DNA of 64,000 bases from Trypanosoma brucei gambiense DAL972. Its lineage: Eukaryota; Euglenozoa; Kinetoplastea; Trypanosomatida; Trypanosomatidae. The stretch lies in contig NC_026737.1 of the NCBI RefSeq assembly GCF_000210295.1, positions 620,001 to 684,000 on the forward strand, read 5' to 3'. Position 1 is the first letter of the stretch, and the number at the start of each line of letters is the position of its first letter. Made by a program: the position numbers and the translations under genes. Shown here in pieces: positions 19,988 to 31,327 of the stretch. The notes below the pieces were generated by a model. It ran no database searches, was not told the origin of the DNA, and saw only the letters and a list, made by a program, of their open reading frames with translations.

Positions 19988-21328
19988 ATGACCAACAATC
20001 ACGTAGAAAATAATTGCATCGCCCACTTTCTGCGCCAGTCTGGCTCAGGTGAGGTAACCGGAAGGGTACACATGCTGCTGTTAGCAGCCACAAAGAGGCT
20101 CACAAGTGACATCAGAGAACTCAACAAGGAGGTGCGGCCCCCACCCGAGAAGTTGGGCGCCCTGGAGCGCACCACTCGCAAAATCAAAGAAATTGTTGCA
20201 GCAGCATTCAGTACGAGGCCACTTGACGTGGTTGATTCCACTGAGAAACACTCACGCGGAGTAGTTGGCGTTTTGTGCCATGGTAGTCACGTTTACAGCA
20301 CGGCGCTCGCCGATTCGGCTTTGGATATCACAGTCATCACAAACGACAACCCCCGAGCACGTTACTACTGGCGATCGCTGCGCGATAACGTAGAGAGCAT
20401 GGAGACCGTTGAAAGCCTTTTATTACTTCCTGTTAAGGGGACGGAAGCTGCGGCTCTGCAGCCGTACCCTGCCTCCCTCCCGGTGACACTGCCATTGCTG
20501 GAGCGTACTGACATGCTGCAGTATTTAAGTACCGTCATCACAAAATCATCAATATCGCGGGTTAGTATAAATCGTCATTCGCACAACACGTTCGAGCGGA
20601 TTTGCCTTGGTGGCGCTGCGGGTGAAATTGGCATGAATTTGACGGTTAATCAGCGCGACTCCGTAGAGGCTTGTGGGGTTTTACGCCAGTTCTTGCGTAG
20701 CAACGAGCCGGTGCGGCATGTGATCATTTTGATGAAAGTAATTCTGAAGCAGCTACATATACACTCTTCACAGCTCACCCCTTACGTCCTGACGTTGATG
20801 GTTGTTGCATTCTCCCGCCATTGTGCTAATGAGTATCCGCTTTGCGGTTCGTTTCATTACCCACACAGACGCAACATGGTGGAATCGGGGTACTTGCTAC
20901 TTTCTTTTCTCAGCTTCTTTAGCCCGCCGCCACGTGGCCTGTTCACCCCCACAGACATGCTTATTGTTCCTATGCATCCTGACGGTATCATTAAGCGCTC
21001 GACGTGTGTGCCCGCCCCATCACCTGGGGAATGCGTTAATAGTTGGAAAGTTATGGATCCCATTTGTCACAATCAAAACGTGGCCGCCTCTTGCAGTGCT
21101 ATCGATCAGTGTCCCCTTTTTTTCGAACGTATACTTAACCGCCTTCTATGTGGTTATTTGGATGCGTCAGTGCTTCCTCTGCAACACGTTGATGTGGAAC
21201 TGGCGGATGGGAGCAACAAGTGGGAGGCGAATCATTGCCATTGGATGAACGCTTTTACAGGATGTGATCGCCCTCTCTTCGCGTTATTAAAGGCGTGGAG
21301 AGCTCACAAGAAAACAGACCTTTCATAG
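19988..21328 (+). CDS. TRF4-like non-canonical poly(A)/poly(U) polymerase, probably catalytically altered
   Basis: The protein has 446 residues. Residues 98-118 form the nucleotidyltransferase helix-strand motif beginning HGS, with the spacing of the family (GS, then the Asp pair 11 and 13 residues after the Ser). The C-terminal half has the PAP-associated pattern: a helical PVRHVIILMKVILKQ segment, YVLTLMVVAFSRH, and MVESGYLLLSFLSFF near 310. At the first catalytic Asp position there is Ala111; Asp113 is kept (SALDIT). The open frame extends upstream to TTG at 19925, but the first ATG is 19988. Members add A or U tails to nuclear or mitochondrial RNA. With one metal-binding Asp missing this copy may be inactive or act as a partner subunit. 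Confidence 0.72.
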   Translation: MTNNHVENNCIAHFLRQSGSGEVTGRVHMLLLAATKRLTSDIRELNKEVRPPPEKLGALERTTRKIKEIVAAAFSTRPLDVVDSTEKHSRGVVGVLCHGSHVYSTALADSALDITVITNDNPRARYYWRSLRDNVESMETVESLLLLPVKGTEAAALQPYPASLPVTLPLLERTDMLQYLSTVITKSSISRVSINRHSHNTFERICLGGAAGEIGMNLTVNQRDSVEACGVLRQFLRSNEPVRHVIILMKVILKQLHIHSSQLTPYVLTLMVVAFSRHCANEYPLCGSFHYPHRRNMVESGYLLLSFLSFFSPPPRGLFTPTDMLIVPMHPDGIIKRSTCVPAPSPGECVNSWKVMDPICHNQNVAASCSAIDQCPLFFERILNRLLCGYLDASVLPLQHVDVELADGSNKWEANHCHWMNAFTGCDRPLFALLKAWRAHKKTDLS

Positions 21329-21936
21329 GCCGTATTTTTGCTGATTCCTCTGAAAGGTGTCCGTTTGATCTTCCGGAGAAAGCAATTAACTTGTTTTGTG
21401 TTCCTGGTTTTACGTTGTTGACGAGTGTTCTCATGTGTTGTTTTGGGTATGAACCCGGCATTTCTTGTTATCATTGCCGTTTCCGTTAGCGTTAACTTTC
21501 GTTACAGAGGACAGACGCATTTTTGTGGGGAGTGTTGATTGCACATATTATATTCGATATATGCCAAATATACCCGTGGGTTATTTTGAGTTTACGTTTG
21601 TTTTCATTTTCCTTTGTTATTTCCGAGACTCGTGAGAGCGATTGTTTCGGCTAGTTTGGCATATACATAAGATGATGGAATTCTTTTTCTTTTATTCTTT
21701 CATTGGGAACTCTCAAACAAATAAACATAGTGACCGTTGTCTCCAGTGTAACAGACGCGTCGTAAAACGTGTTGGTTATGAACGTTACACAAATATCCGG
21801 ACACACGCGCACACACACTTTTTATTTCGTATATGTCACCCTCAGCTATTACAGAAACTCTCTCTTCTACCTTCGTTTTTATTAGTCAGTTGGGTCGAAG
21901 CGGTGTGCCCATCGCTGCTTGCTTCCGGTTGCATTG
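21329..21936. other. 608-bp spacer
   Basis: It is AT-rich and shows no gene. The acceptor for the next gene is annotated separately. Confidence 0.6.
21857..21885 (+). promoter_or_regulatory. Polypyrimidine tract and candidate trans-splice acceptor
   Basis: A compact C/T-rich tract at 21857-21880 is followed by AG at 21884-21885. This puts the leader 51 nt upstream of the ATG at 21937. Confidence 0.55.
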
Positions 21937-24900
21937 ATGCATAATTGTCTGTACCACAGGGTTATGCTGCGCCGGAGGCCGCAAGGAATTATAGGATCAT
22001 GTAGGTTCGGTCTGTCGTACCGCAACGTCTGGCACATCACATCACGACTTTGCAATGCAGGAAACACAGGAAGTCCGCAAACAGCGACTGGCGCATCAGC
22101 GGAAACCGCCATAGGAGGGAGAATGGATGACACGAGAGCCCATCAATGGAATGATACAACCCTATTGAATGACATTGCACGCATTCTCTGTCAACTTCTG
22201 TCTCAGCGTGGTACGGCGAAACAGGACAAGTCCGAAGGCTCCCAAGAAACAAAATCTCTTCATGTTCACGAGCTCTTCCGTGAGCTCGGCGTCGAACTTC
22301 GGTATCAGCTGCAAAACTCCTCTTTTGGTCTTTTGGACCGGGCCCTCCAAAGTAAACCGGAATGGTTTGTTCTCAGTGCCAATGGATCGGCGGTGAGTTG
22401 TACGGAAGCAATGCGGTTGCATCTTGAGGGAATTGGCAGAGAAGGATGCACGGACACAATTCCTGGGGCCGCTAACGTCCCCGACCTTGAGTGCAAAGCG
22501 CGAAGTGTGAGATGCTCCAAGCCCGCAGGTCATCTTATAAGTTGCAAAACCAATGTATTGGTTCACGGTCCTCTGGCCACTACGCCGGTAGACGTATCTA
22601 AGCCACCAATTACTCCCGAGGAAATCGAGCAACTGAAGCTTAGACGGCTTATTTGCCCTCTTAATTTGTATTTCCTCCTTGATGGCCCCCCGGTGACTCT
22701 GTTCCCCTCCGGTGACAAGCCACGTCGACTCTCAGATCAGTTCCAAGAGTTGGATGCACTGTATGTTGCAAAGGGGTTCTTCTCGCCTTCTGAAGTTGCG
22801 GCGGCATTTATTCACATTACACCCACGTTTTTCGTGGAAACACGTCATGTTCTTAATGCCATGTCACCTGATGTCGCGCACAGCTTTGAGCGGCACATGT
22901 CAAGGGACCATATTGTTGATGCATTCTTTAAGAAGTATCCCATGATCTTCAAACTAAAAACTGGAAAATTTCAGAAGGCATCGGTGAAGCTAAACCTTGA
23001 TTTTCCGTTTGTTCGTGACTATCCTGGTTGTGGCCGCGCTGATCGCCCCTTGCGACGTTACAATCAGGAGTACCGGGCCACGGTCGGTGGTTTATCGGCT
23101 CGGCCGCTTCCTTCAGCCGAACCGGCGGCGAACGCACGTCGTGGGGAACCGCACATCGACGTGAAAATATTTGAGGTACTTGTGCGAAATTTACCACGGG
23201 TTCCAACAGATCCCACGATTCCAAAGCAGCAGCTCGAGGAACAGCGATGCCAGTCATTTCCTCTGGTTGAGTGGATCAATAAGTTCTCCCAGGATGACAT
23301 TGAGACGCTGAATAGTGTGCCACAAGCACGAGTGCTGACGCTCATGACCCGCTACGTCCGAATTTTCCAACTTATGTGCCATGGTGAGGATGGAAACGTG
23401 TTTACAGAATCGAAGTGCCTTGATCAGTTGCGAAATGGTAGGCGAAGTCTTCCCGAAGAGCGGTCGAATGCGTCTCGCGCTGCTTCGGACCCAACCAAAT
23501 TGGATGAGGATCTCCAAGGGGAAGTAGTTGATTTCGGAGTTGATGATATAGAAGACGAGGATGGCAAGACGCCTGATACGGCACTGATCGCATCTAAAGA
23601 GGAGGTAAAACGGCGGGAAGCAAATCTGTCGGCTGCGTTGCGGGATGATCTCATTGGCTTGGACGAGATCTTACTTGAAGGTAAGTGTCCCTCAGTCGAA
23701 CCCGTCGAAAAAGATGGCGTTACCTCGGGTCAAGACAATGGGGACAGCGCGTCTCTTAAGAATCCTGAAGACGGGGACGATGAGGTTGATGGTTTTGAGG
23801 GTGGATCCAACTGCGCTGAAGGGGACGACGTTTTCCTTCCTTGCGGCGAAGGGAACGATGAGACCGAGTTTAGGCGCTCAAGGAACGTAGACTCTTCATT
23901 TCCCAATGAAGAGGAAGGCCAAAGTGGGTTTTACATTCCCTCGCGGTATGACATCATTTACGTCCGTCGTTTGCCCAAGCACATCGCCCCGAGAAGTCTA
24001 AGCGATTATAACGTAGCCACAACTCCCGAGCCTGAGCTGTTGCAGTATCTGGTGGCGTTCCTTAACCCACCACCCTCCCTGCATGGGAATCTTATGAAGA
24101 AGGTGCCGTCGCCTCTTAAGTTTGCGGAAGGGAAACCTCCCATGCCTTGGCGCTGGGTTCCCGTTCAACGTATTTACGCCTCGCTCAGCAAAGAGCAAAA
24201 GCGATTGCTCCGGCCCTACAAGGGACTTGTGCACTTCATGCGCCTCCACGGTGAGGTCTTTGAACTCAGTGACGACTTCTTGCATGTTATTGCGCATGAT
24301 CCGCAGGGGAAAATACCTCCGTTTGTTCCTACGCAAACTGTCTTTAACAGTGAGGATCGTGTTTTGCTGCCGCCTACACTTGATGACGACGAGAACTCGA
24401 AGGCATCACTGATTGGGGATACGGAGCGGAACAAATTCCGGAGTATTTTGGGCGCTAGTCAAATACCGACTGATCGGCGCCAACTTCTGTTGCTTGACCC
24501 GCAGAACCCTCTGCTTGATCATGAAGTGCTGTGTGAGGAGGTTTCTTTCTTCATGCCGGACCATCCCGTTTCCCTCCATCAACTGGTGGCACGACTGCCA
24601 CCCATTCTAAAGGCGGCACTTTCCCATCGGCATCGCAACAATTTCAAGTCAAGTAAACACCTCACTGTCTGGTCGGATGGCACTCGTATGATGTTGCAAA
24701 AGAGTAAACTCGGTGTGCCGGAAGCAGCACTTCAGGCGGAGGAAGGTCTTAGCGTAGAGGATGCTGTTGAGTGCATTCGGGAGGTGGTTCCTGATGAGGG
24801 CATTATGGTTGGGCATTTGCAACGCATGTTGCCGAGCGCAGCAAAACGCACGCTCAAGGAGCAATTTGGTGGTCTTCACACTGCTCTACTGGGATATCCG

Positions 24901-24981
24901 CAGTATTTCTACATTGAGAAGAATGGTGAAGACCGCAACAGCAGCATGCTGTTCCTCGTAGAACGACTGCAGCACGAGTAA
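21937..24981 (+). CDS. Probable mitochondrial protein with repeated helical modules
   Basis: This 1014-residue protein has an N-terminus rich in Arg, Ser and aromatic residues with no acidic residue in the first 50, which fits a mitochondrial targeting sequence; Met10 at 21964 is an alternative start. Several copies of a loose module of about 70 residues recur, with a pattern like L-x-x-x-LP...F-x-x-x-FG-x-L-x-x-x-L-x-x-x-P-x-x-F-x-V. Clear copies lie near residues 105-145, 300-345, 790-830 and 930-990 (EQFGGLHTALLGYPQYFYI). An acidic low-complexity linker covers about 535-660. I recall this pattern in kinetoplastid mitochondrial RNA-binding and ribosome-associated proteins, but I do not recognise the gene. 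An RNA-processing or mitoribosome role is an inference. Confidence 0.75.
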   Translation: MHNCLYHRVMLRRRPQGIIGSCRFGLSYRNVWHITSRLCNAGNTGSPQTATGASAETAIGGRMDDTRAHQWNDTTLLNDIARILCQLLSQRGTAKQDKSEGSQETKSLHVHELFRELGVELRYQLQNSSFGLLDRALQSKPEWFVLSANGSAVSCTEAMRLHLEGIGREGCTDTIPGAANVPDLECKARSVRCSKPAGHLISCKTNVLVHGPLATTPVDVSKPPITPEEIEQLKLRRLICPLNLYFLLDGPPVTLFPSGDKPRRLSDQFQELDALYVAKGFFSPSEVAAAFIHITPTFFVETRHVLNAMSPDVAHSFERHMSRDHIVDAFFKKYPMIFKLKTGKFQKASVKLNLDFPFVRDYPGCGRADRPLRRYNQEYRATVGGLSARPLPSAEPAANARRGEPHIDVKIFEVLVRNLPRVPTDPTIPKQQLEEQRCQSFPLVEWINKFSQDDIETLNSVPQARVLTLMTRYVRIFQLMCHGEDGNVFTESKCLDQLRNGRRSLPEERSNASRAASDPTKLDEDLQGEVVDFGVDDIEDEDGKTPDTALIASKEEVKRREANLSAALRDDLIGLDEILLEGKCPSVEPVEKDGVTSGQDNGDSASLKNPEDGDDEVDGFEGGSNCAEGDDVFLPCGEGNDETEFRRSRNVDSSFPNEEEGQSGFYIPSRYDIIYVRRLPKHIAPRSLSDYNVATTPEPELLQYLVAFLNPPPSLHGNLMKKVPSPLKFAEGKPPMPWRWVPVQRIYASLSKEQKRLLRPYKGLVHFMRLHGEVFELSDDFLHVIAHDPQGKIPPFVPTQTVFNSEDRVLLPPTLDDDENSKASLIGDTERNKFRSILGASQIPTDRRQLLLLDPQNPLLDHEVLCEEVSFFMPDHPVSLHQLVARLPPILKAALSHRHRNNFKSSKHLTVWSDGTRMMLQKSKLGVPEAALQAEEGLSVEDAVECIREVVPDEGIMVGHLQRMLPSAAKRTLKEQFGGLHTALLGYPQYFYIEKNGEDRNSSMLFLVERLQHE

Positions 24982-25766
24982 CACCGACTCGTCCGTACCC
25001 AATACAACTTTTTTCTTTGTCCTTTTGCAAGCAGGCGGCGCCCGCTATTCTCTTGTAATATCTCACACTCTGGCAAAGGGCGATGGATTTGCCGGTGGAT
25101 GATTATCTTTTTCCAAAAGGAAAAGATATGTTTGGTCCTTTTCTGGTGTGTTGGATGGGTCAAGGGGATACCCGTTTGTGTAGTGAACAACAGCCGTTTT
25201 TTTTTTCATTCGTGGGAGAAGCTATCGAAACTCTTCTTCGCCGCGTCTAAACTCAGCTTCCTGAAAGATCGAAATGACGTGGAACGCAATGGGAAATCCA
25301 GAGCAAGGCCGCGCAGTTCATATGTCAACTGGGAGTCACTGTATGCTCACCACATGTGGATGCGCTCATGCGCGTGCGCATACGGGTGAATTTGTTTACA
25401 TTATTCTGTCGGTTAATCGATGTGGGCTCATTAGCCAATGAAAGTGCTGCCGCATACAAACATAAACAAAAACAAGCAGTCTGGAATGCATATGCTTGCA
25501 TACGTGCCTGTGCATGTACCAAACCGCGGTCAGCGCCATTGGGCTTCATATATCGGCGGTAAACTCATTAGTCTCATATATTTTGCGATTGTTTAGCACA
25601 TGCGCACTTACACACCGTTTCCATGACATGTTTTCCCGCTCTGTTCCCTCCTAGCCTCATTGAAATCGTCTTCACTTTCCCTTCTACTACTATCAAATGC
25701 CAATAACATTGTTCAAATATATATGCACATATACATATACGTACACATAAGTGAGGTGGTGGCTGC
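24982..25766. other. 785-bp spacer
   Basis: No gene is seen. Pyrimidine-rich stretches at about 25640-25695 are followed by AG near 25749-25750, just before the next ATG. Confidence 0.55.
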
Positions 25767-27563
25767 ATGAGGGCGGAGCCGAATCCGAGCGTCGGGGAGC
25801 ATGACCCACGTGAAAGCGTCTCGTTATCAGACCGGTCAGGGAACATTATGACCGATTGCTGCGCCTCGCTCTTGGACACAGAATGGCCAAACATACTAGG
25901 TGAACGGTGCTTCACTCCATCTGATGAGGAAGTATTATCGAGTGCAACACGGGAGCAACGCATTGAGGGAGGCATTGAGGCGCCCTCTTTTGAGTCCCTA
26001 CTACAAGAAATTATGAAGTGTTACCGAGCATTCTGTAACTGCTCAGGGACGGTACATTTTAAACACTTGGAATTTGAGCGTTTTTTGCGGCGCTGTTTAT
26101 TCGCAGCACACGAAACTAATGGATTAAGTGTTTCCTCACCTTTGGAGGGCACTACTTGCAAGCCTTTTTGGTTGCATTACCCTCCGTCATATTTTCTCAT
26201 GGCACATGATGTCGTTCAGAGCGTAGAGTGCGGCACCCCCCATTCTTCCAACGACGACTCAAAAACATCAAGCGCAACAACGGCAACACTGCACCGAACA
26301 CCATCCGAAGACTTGAGTTTCACCGGTGACAGTGAAAATGAAGCCAAACGGCGAGAGCACCTTCGTCAACTGTATATTCTCTCTGTGCAACCCGTAGTAC
26401 CCCGCACCATACGGAAACAGCTAGCACAATGCGCGAAGCGGGAGAGTGCTGCCTCTCCGGGAGCTCTAGCTGAAGCAGTGCGGTACATGTTGGATGTATA
26501 TTTCTTTTTCATACGCATGCAGTTTCTCCCTCCCTTCAACCGGCCGACGGGTTCTATGTACTCCACGTGCGTCCAGTTCATGACACGTGTCCGTGGGCGT
26601 CTGTTAACACCAGAGGTTGCCGTCCGGTTCACTGAGGTCGCATTAGTCCTGCTACTGCTTTCTGTCAAGCACCAGTCTGCTACCCGGTGCGCTTTAGATG
26701 AGACCACCGACAGCGCGGTGTCATCCCGGCTGGAACTTCAGTTTTTGTTCAGCACATACTTTCCGGCATTAGTCGTCGCATTTCTTAGCGCCTCGCCGCT
26801 TCAGTCTATGGAGGAATTGCGGCACTCCCTTACTCGAACTGACTTGGCAGAGTGTCTGCCAGCGTTGCAAACCTGTCGGAAGGGGGCGGAGCTCGTTAGA
26901 GAGTTGTTTGACTTCTCGCAAGGGGCCGCTCCGCTGTGGAGTGTTACGCTCAGCGAAGTGGTGGCTTTTGCCATGCAACATCTGCAGCAGAAAGACAAAG
27001 GCAATGAAGATGGTAACAGCCATGCCTGCATCACTTCCGTCCTGGGGGTGCCTTCGTCAGTGGATGACTGCTTGTTTGTTTGCGATGACACAACACTGGA
27101 CTGCCTGTTGCGTTCCGCACCCAAGAGTGTACAAAAGACTGAAGAAGCGGGACATGAGCGGCTAAGAAAAGAAATAAATCAGACATTCCACCGAAACCAA
27201 ACCGGCATGAGCCCGGAATCGGATGAATTCCACCGTAAGGCAATGCGGGTGACCTCCTCGTCGCCGAGTGGTCCGTACAACACACTTTACTTTTCCCTAC
27301 ACACACTCGCCAACATGGAGAGCCTCAGTCCCACGGCCTTATCCCTTCTGCTCACAGCAATTGAGAAATGTTTGGGACCTAAAGGTGATCTCCAGCCCCT
27401 TTGCACCTTTGCCTCGTCTGAAGTTTGTACATCCCTTCCGGTAATTGCAGCAGAGTTGCTGCGGGTGGTTGTGAGTGTGCTTGAAGCGGAGAGATCAATG
27501 AAATTCATGGAGGTAATAAATGAAGTTAGGGATTTGGTTTATCGCGGCAGGGAAAGCTTATGA
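25767..27563 (+). CDS. Hypothetical protein, mostly helical
   Basis: I do not recognise this 598-residue protein. It starts with a polar, Ser-rich stretch, has a low-complexity Ser/Thr-rich linker near residues 155-190, then long amphipathic helices between about 195 and 430 and again at 505-598. Two very hydrophobic stretches (VALVLLLLSV near 292 and LVVAFLSA near 334) look like buried helices rather than membrane spans. No catalytic motif is evident. Helical repeat scaffold is the most that can be proposed. The start is an ATG. Confidence 0.75.
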   Translation: MRAEPNPSVGEHDPRESVSLSDRSGNIMTDCCASLLDTEWPNILGERCFTPSDEEVLSSATREQRIEGGIEAPSFESLLQEIMKCYRAFCNCSGTVHFKHLEFERFLRRCLFAAHETNGLSVSSPLEGTTCKPFWLHYPPSYFLMAHDVVQSVECGTPHSSNDDSKTSSATTATLHRTPSEDLSFTGDSENEAKRREHLRQLYILSVQPVVPRTIRKQLAQCAKRESAASPGALAEAVRYMLDVYFFFIRMQFLPPFNRPTGSMYSTCVQFMTRVRGRLLTPEVAVRFTEVALVLLLLSVKHQSATRCALDETTDSAVSSRLELQFLFSTYFPALVVAFLSASPLQSMEELRHSLTRTDLAECLPALQTCRKGAELVRELFDFSQGAAPLWSVTLSEVVAFAMQHLQQKDKGNEDGNSHACITSVLGVPSSVDDCLFVCDDTTLDCLLRSAPKSVQKTEEAGHERLRKEINQTFHRNQTGMSPESDEFHRKAMRVTSSSPSGPYNTLYFSLHTLANMESLSPTALSLLLTAIEKCLGPKGDLQPLCTFASSEVCTSLPVIAAELLRVVVSVLEAERSMKFMEVINEVRDLVYRGRESL

Positions 27564-27609
27564 GGGGTTGGTGAGGCGGAAGATGAGGAAATGGAGTGGT
27601 CCCCCTCCT

Positions 27610-27639
27610 CCCCCCCCCCCCCACACACACACACACACA
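27610..27639. repeat. C13(CA)9 run
   Basis: About 13 C residues pass directly into nine CA units, 47 nt downstream of the preceding stop codon, in the presumed 3' UTR. Confidence 0.85.
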
Positions 27640-29294
27640 TTTGAATCAATCAGTGTTGATTCGCGTATTTGAATGTATGTCAGCTTAAATATTAGTGATT
27701 TCACACACTAGAAAGGGGTAGACAGGCACCAAACTCAAAAAAAAATAGTGAGCGAGCTGGGGTGGAACGAGTGCAAACTCGGAGGAAAGAGAAGATAGAG
27801 AGAGGAACGGATAAAGATATGCGTTATTTAGTGTGACACCATGGATAATAATGTCAAGAGGTACCAAGAAGAAGGCGAAAGAAAATGGAATAAATAGGAA
27901 AGATGATAATTCACTGAAGCAATGGAAGGAATAAATAAATGTCAAGAAAGAAGGAAATGGCATTGGAATAGGAAGATGGGGAAAGGCAAAAAATGGCGTT
28001 GATGAGCTGTCAGAGTAAGTGGCAATGATAAAAGGATGTGAGAACAAATGATGGGTGTGCAGGTGATATATATATATATATGGATGATGGGAAGGAGAGA
28101 AGAATAAGGAGAGAAATAGTAATATTTATTGTCACAATGAGTATGGCGTCGGTCGTTACAAATCACCGTTGATTTGCTTATGCCATTTTCTTGTTGTTGT
28201 TGGTTTGGCATTGGTTATTTTTAGACTTTTTTTTTCTAGTTTTTCTATATCCTAACGGTCGGCTCTGCGTTTGAATTCGTTTGATTGTTGCAGCTTTTGG
28301 TTCGTTCCCTCTTTCAGGTGATTTTTTTTTTCGTTTTTCCTCTTCACATGTCGGGTGGTACCATTTGTTTTTGTCAACGTTTCTTCATTCACTAGGGCGT
28401 GCGCCTAAAAGGATGCTGGAGTGAGTGGGGGAAAAAAACCTGGATAAAAGGTGTTGATACCGCGTATGTCCATATATATTTATTTGTATACATATATGTG
28501 TGTATGTAGCCGAAAAATGCGTGTTGTACTCATATCACTTTATTAATAGTAATAACGATAATGATGAAGGGTTCTCCACCACTCTTCATAAGAAATTCTT
28601 GCTAACATTATTATTAGTAGTAGTATTAGTATTATTGTTGTTATTATTATTGTTGTAGTTGTTATTGGTCTCTCTTTTAATTTCGTTTTTTATCTTTTTT
28701 TTTCCGGTTCATCTCATGACCCCACGAGGTTATCGAAAAAAAAAAAGAGTGTTTTTCGATCTGCCCCACAAATTTTTTTCCCCCATCCCTTTTACCCATT
28801 AGCACTACTCATCCGAGCAGATCGTCTGATTGTTTCTTTTGTTTTTTCTTCTCTTTTATTACTTCCAAGTGGACCTCACCTGATGTCAAGTCCGGACAGA
28901 AAACAAGCACTTTCTGCTTACCGATTTGTTCTCTGGCCGGACGTGGCGTTGGTACCGGTTTTTTTTTTCTTTTCTTTTCTCTCTTTTCTTTTTTCTTTCC
29001 TCTTTTTTGTTTCGGTCGTTCATCTTCACATTCTTATTTCCAAGGAATATTTCCGATCTTCATCCATTTTTGTTGTTGTTGTTGTTGTTGTCGTCGTTGT
29101 TTTGATATTTTTGTTTTTTTATCCTTCGATATTATACGCATGTATTATTTCTTCAGATTTGGTTGCATAATGGAGGACGGTAGTGGTGATTATGGTAATA
29201 GCAGTAGATTTCCAAGATGAGTGGCGAAAAGAAAAACACAAAGAAAAAAATAAATGAAAAATAATTAGAAAATAAAACAAGGAACACACACACG

Positions 29295-29311
29295 CATATA
29301 TATATATATAT

Positions 29312-29350
<39 letters not shown>

Positions 29351-29358
29351 TATATACA
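29295..29358. repeat. (TA)n(TTTA)n(TA)n microsatellite
   Basis: About 15 nt of TA, then about ten TTTA units, then TA again. The same order TA then TTTA occurs upstream of NEDD8 at 14450-14491. Confidence 0.9.
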
Positions 29359-30848
29359 TAAACACGGAAAAAAAACAAAAGACAACTCGGCACTGCGTTT
29401 AAACGAACATATACATGCGGCAGTTACGTGTGGACGCGTTGCTCTGTACACACTTACGCTGACGCCATGAAACCTTTTTGAGTGTGCCACTAAAAATGCA
29501 ACCTTCCTTCTTGCGTTCTCTTTTCCCCCCCCCCCTTTCCTCCTCCCCATTTCATGATTGACACTCCAAATGTATTGGTTTCGGTATAACTTGAGTAGGA
29601 AAAAGAAGGAAAAAGAAAAAAAAGATATAAATGCGTATACATGTTTATTTGTATATTTGTACACATATGTACGCCCGTCGTATTGTGACTAGGAAATGGA
29701 GAGGAAGAAAGGAAGGGGATAAAAATGCAACAGGCGATCAATAAAAGAAGATGATGGGTTTCATCACTATTTGTATAGTTAAATTATAGATAACATGTAT
29801 GGTGAGGTTATTTAAAAGATCCCACCATTCTTCACATCCGGTGCTACCGTACACAGTTTTTCACCAAGCGGTGATTCGTCCCTTTTCTTCTTCTTCTCAT
29901 TACTACTACTAATGTTAATGTTATTATTCACTTTCTATTTATGTTTCTCTCCTATAGTTCGTTTCAACCACTGACACAAACGTTATCTTTTCCCTCTCTT
30001 TCTCTCTTCTTTTTTATGCTTTGTCTTTGTTTTCTTCTTAAATATCAAAGCGTTTAGTACCCAACTGGGCTCACGCGTTATAATGAGGGTGATAAATAAG
30101 GGCGGGTTACATGTTTTTTTTATTTATATAATCAAAAATTATGTGCAGCGTGAGAAAGAAAGAAAAAAGAAAAGAAAGTGACTTTAAAAGTTCAAAAACT
30201 ATACGTATATACACATATTTATTTATGTATTGTATGCGTATGTAAAAGGGAGGGACATGGAAATTACTAGAATTGAAGGAATGTCAGAGCAATAGTAATT
30301 CAAAGAGTGTAGTTAGAGAGCCTACGGTTGCCATTATGGTCATTTCTTACCGAAGGGTTACGAAATGTTTAAATGCATATAAATGTGTGTGTTTGTATGT
30401 GTTGTGCTATTCGTCTGATTAGCTGAAAGAAAGCATGTGGGCGTGCGCCTTATGTGAGTGACATTATACTCTGCCACAAGACTGCGTATGTGAAGTTGTG
30501 TTTCATTAGGCCTACATCCAACTTTTAAAAAAAAAATAAATGTGTTGCCTTATTTCATACACCACGCCGATGTATTTTCTTCCTGATTATTACCTTTCTT
30601 TTCTGTTTCGGTGCACGCCTTTCTTTTGCGCACTTGCGTTGCGCTGCTACGAAGGATTGTTTTATTAGGATTAGATGATAGTGGAACCCATATGACACAT
30701 AATAAAGGGATAACAAAGAATGAAATTTGCAAGGTTTGAGTGAAAATGTATCTCACGCCATGTGGAGAAGGATATGCTCCTTCATAAATGGCACAATGTG
30801 CTTAACATATCAACTGTGCATGGGGGAGGTAATGATAAGAAATAACAA

Positions 30849-30868
30849 TTTTTTTTAAAAAAAAAAAA
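30849..30868. repeat. Back-to-back T8/A12 homopolymer runs
   Basis: Eight T followed directly by twelve A form an inverted run like those at 4379 and 57357. Confidence 0.6.
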
Positions 30869-31274
30869 GAAAGCGAAGAAGGAATACCGACTTGAAGTCG
30901 TTTGTTTTGCATGGTGCTGAAGGCTTGCCACCGTGTGTTCCGTTGCTGTGGTTGTTTTGCTTTTGGTTCACAGCCTTCACCACGTTCCGGTGGTTACTGC
31001 GTTAGCTCCAATGGGGTTTGGTATTATTTTTTTTTCTCTGTGAATTATTTGTGAGGTTGTTGTTTTTTTTTTGGGGGGGGGTGAAGAGGGCGGTGGGGAG
31101 ATGGGGCCCTTTGGTTGTTTTCCCTCACCTCTTTTTCCATTTTACTTTTATCAGTTTCCTTTGCATCATGTTGTTGTTGTTGTCGTTGGCTCATACGAGC
31201 ACCAGCCAAAGACATTACACGCACGCTTACGTATAGGGATGATCATTGCACTTTGTTGCTGCCGCTCTCTTCAA

Positions 31275-31327
31275 GTTGATTTTTCTTCGTTTGTTTCCCA
31301 TTTTTTTTTGTCAAAAAAAAAAAATAG
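31275..31327 (+). promoter_or_regulatory. Polypyrimidine tract and candidate trans-splice acceptor
   Basis: A T/C-rich tract at 31275-31312, an A run, then AG at 31326-31327 lie 40 nt before the ATG at 31368. This argues that the open frame upstream of 31368 is not translated. Confidence 0.55.
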
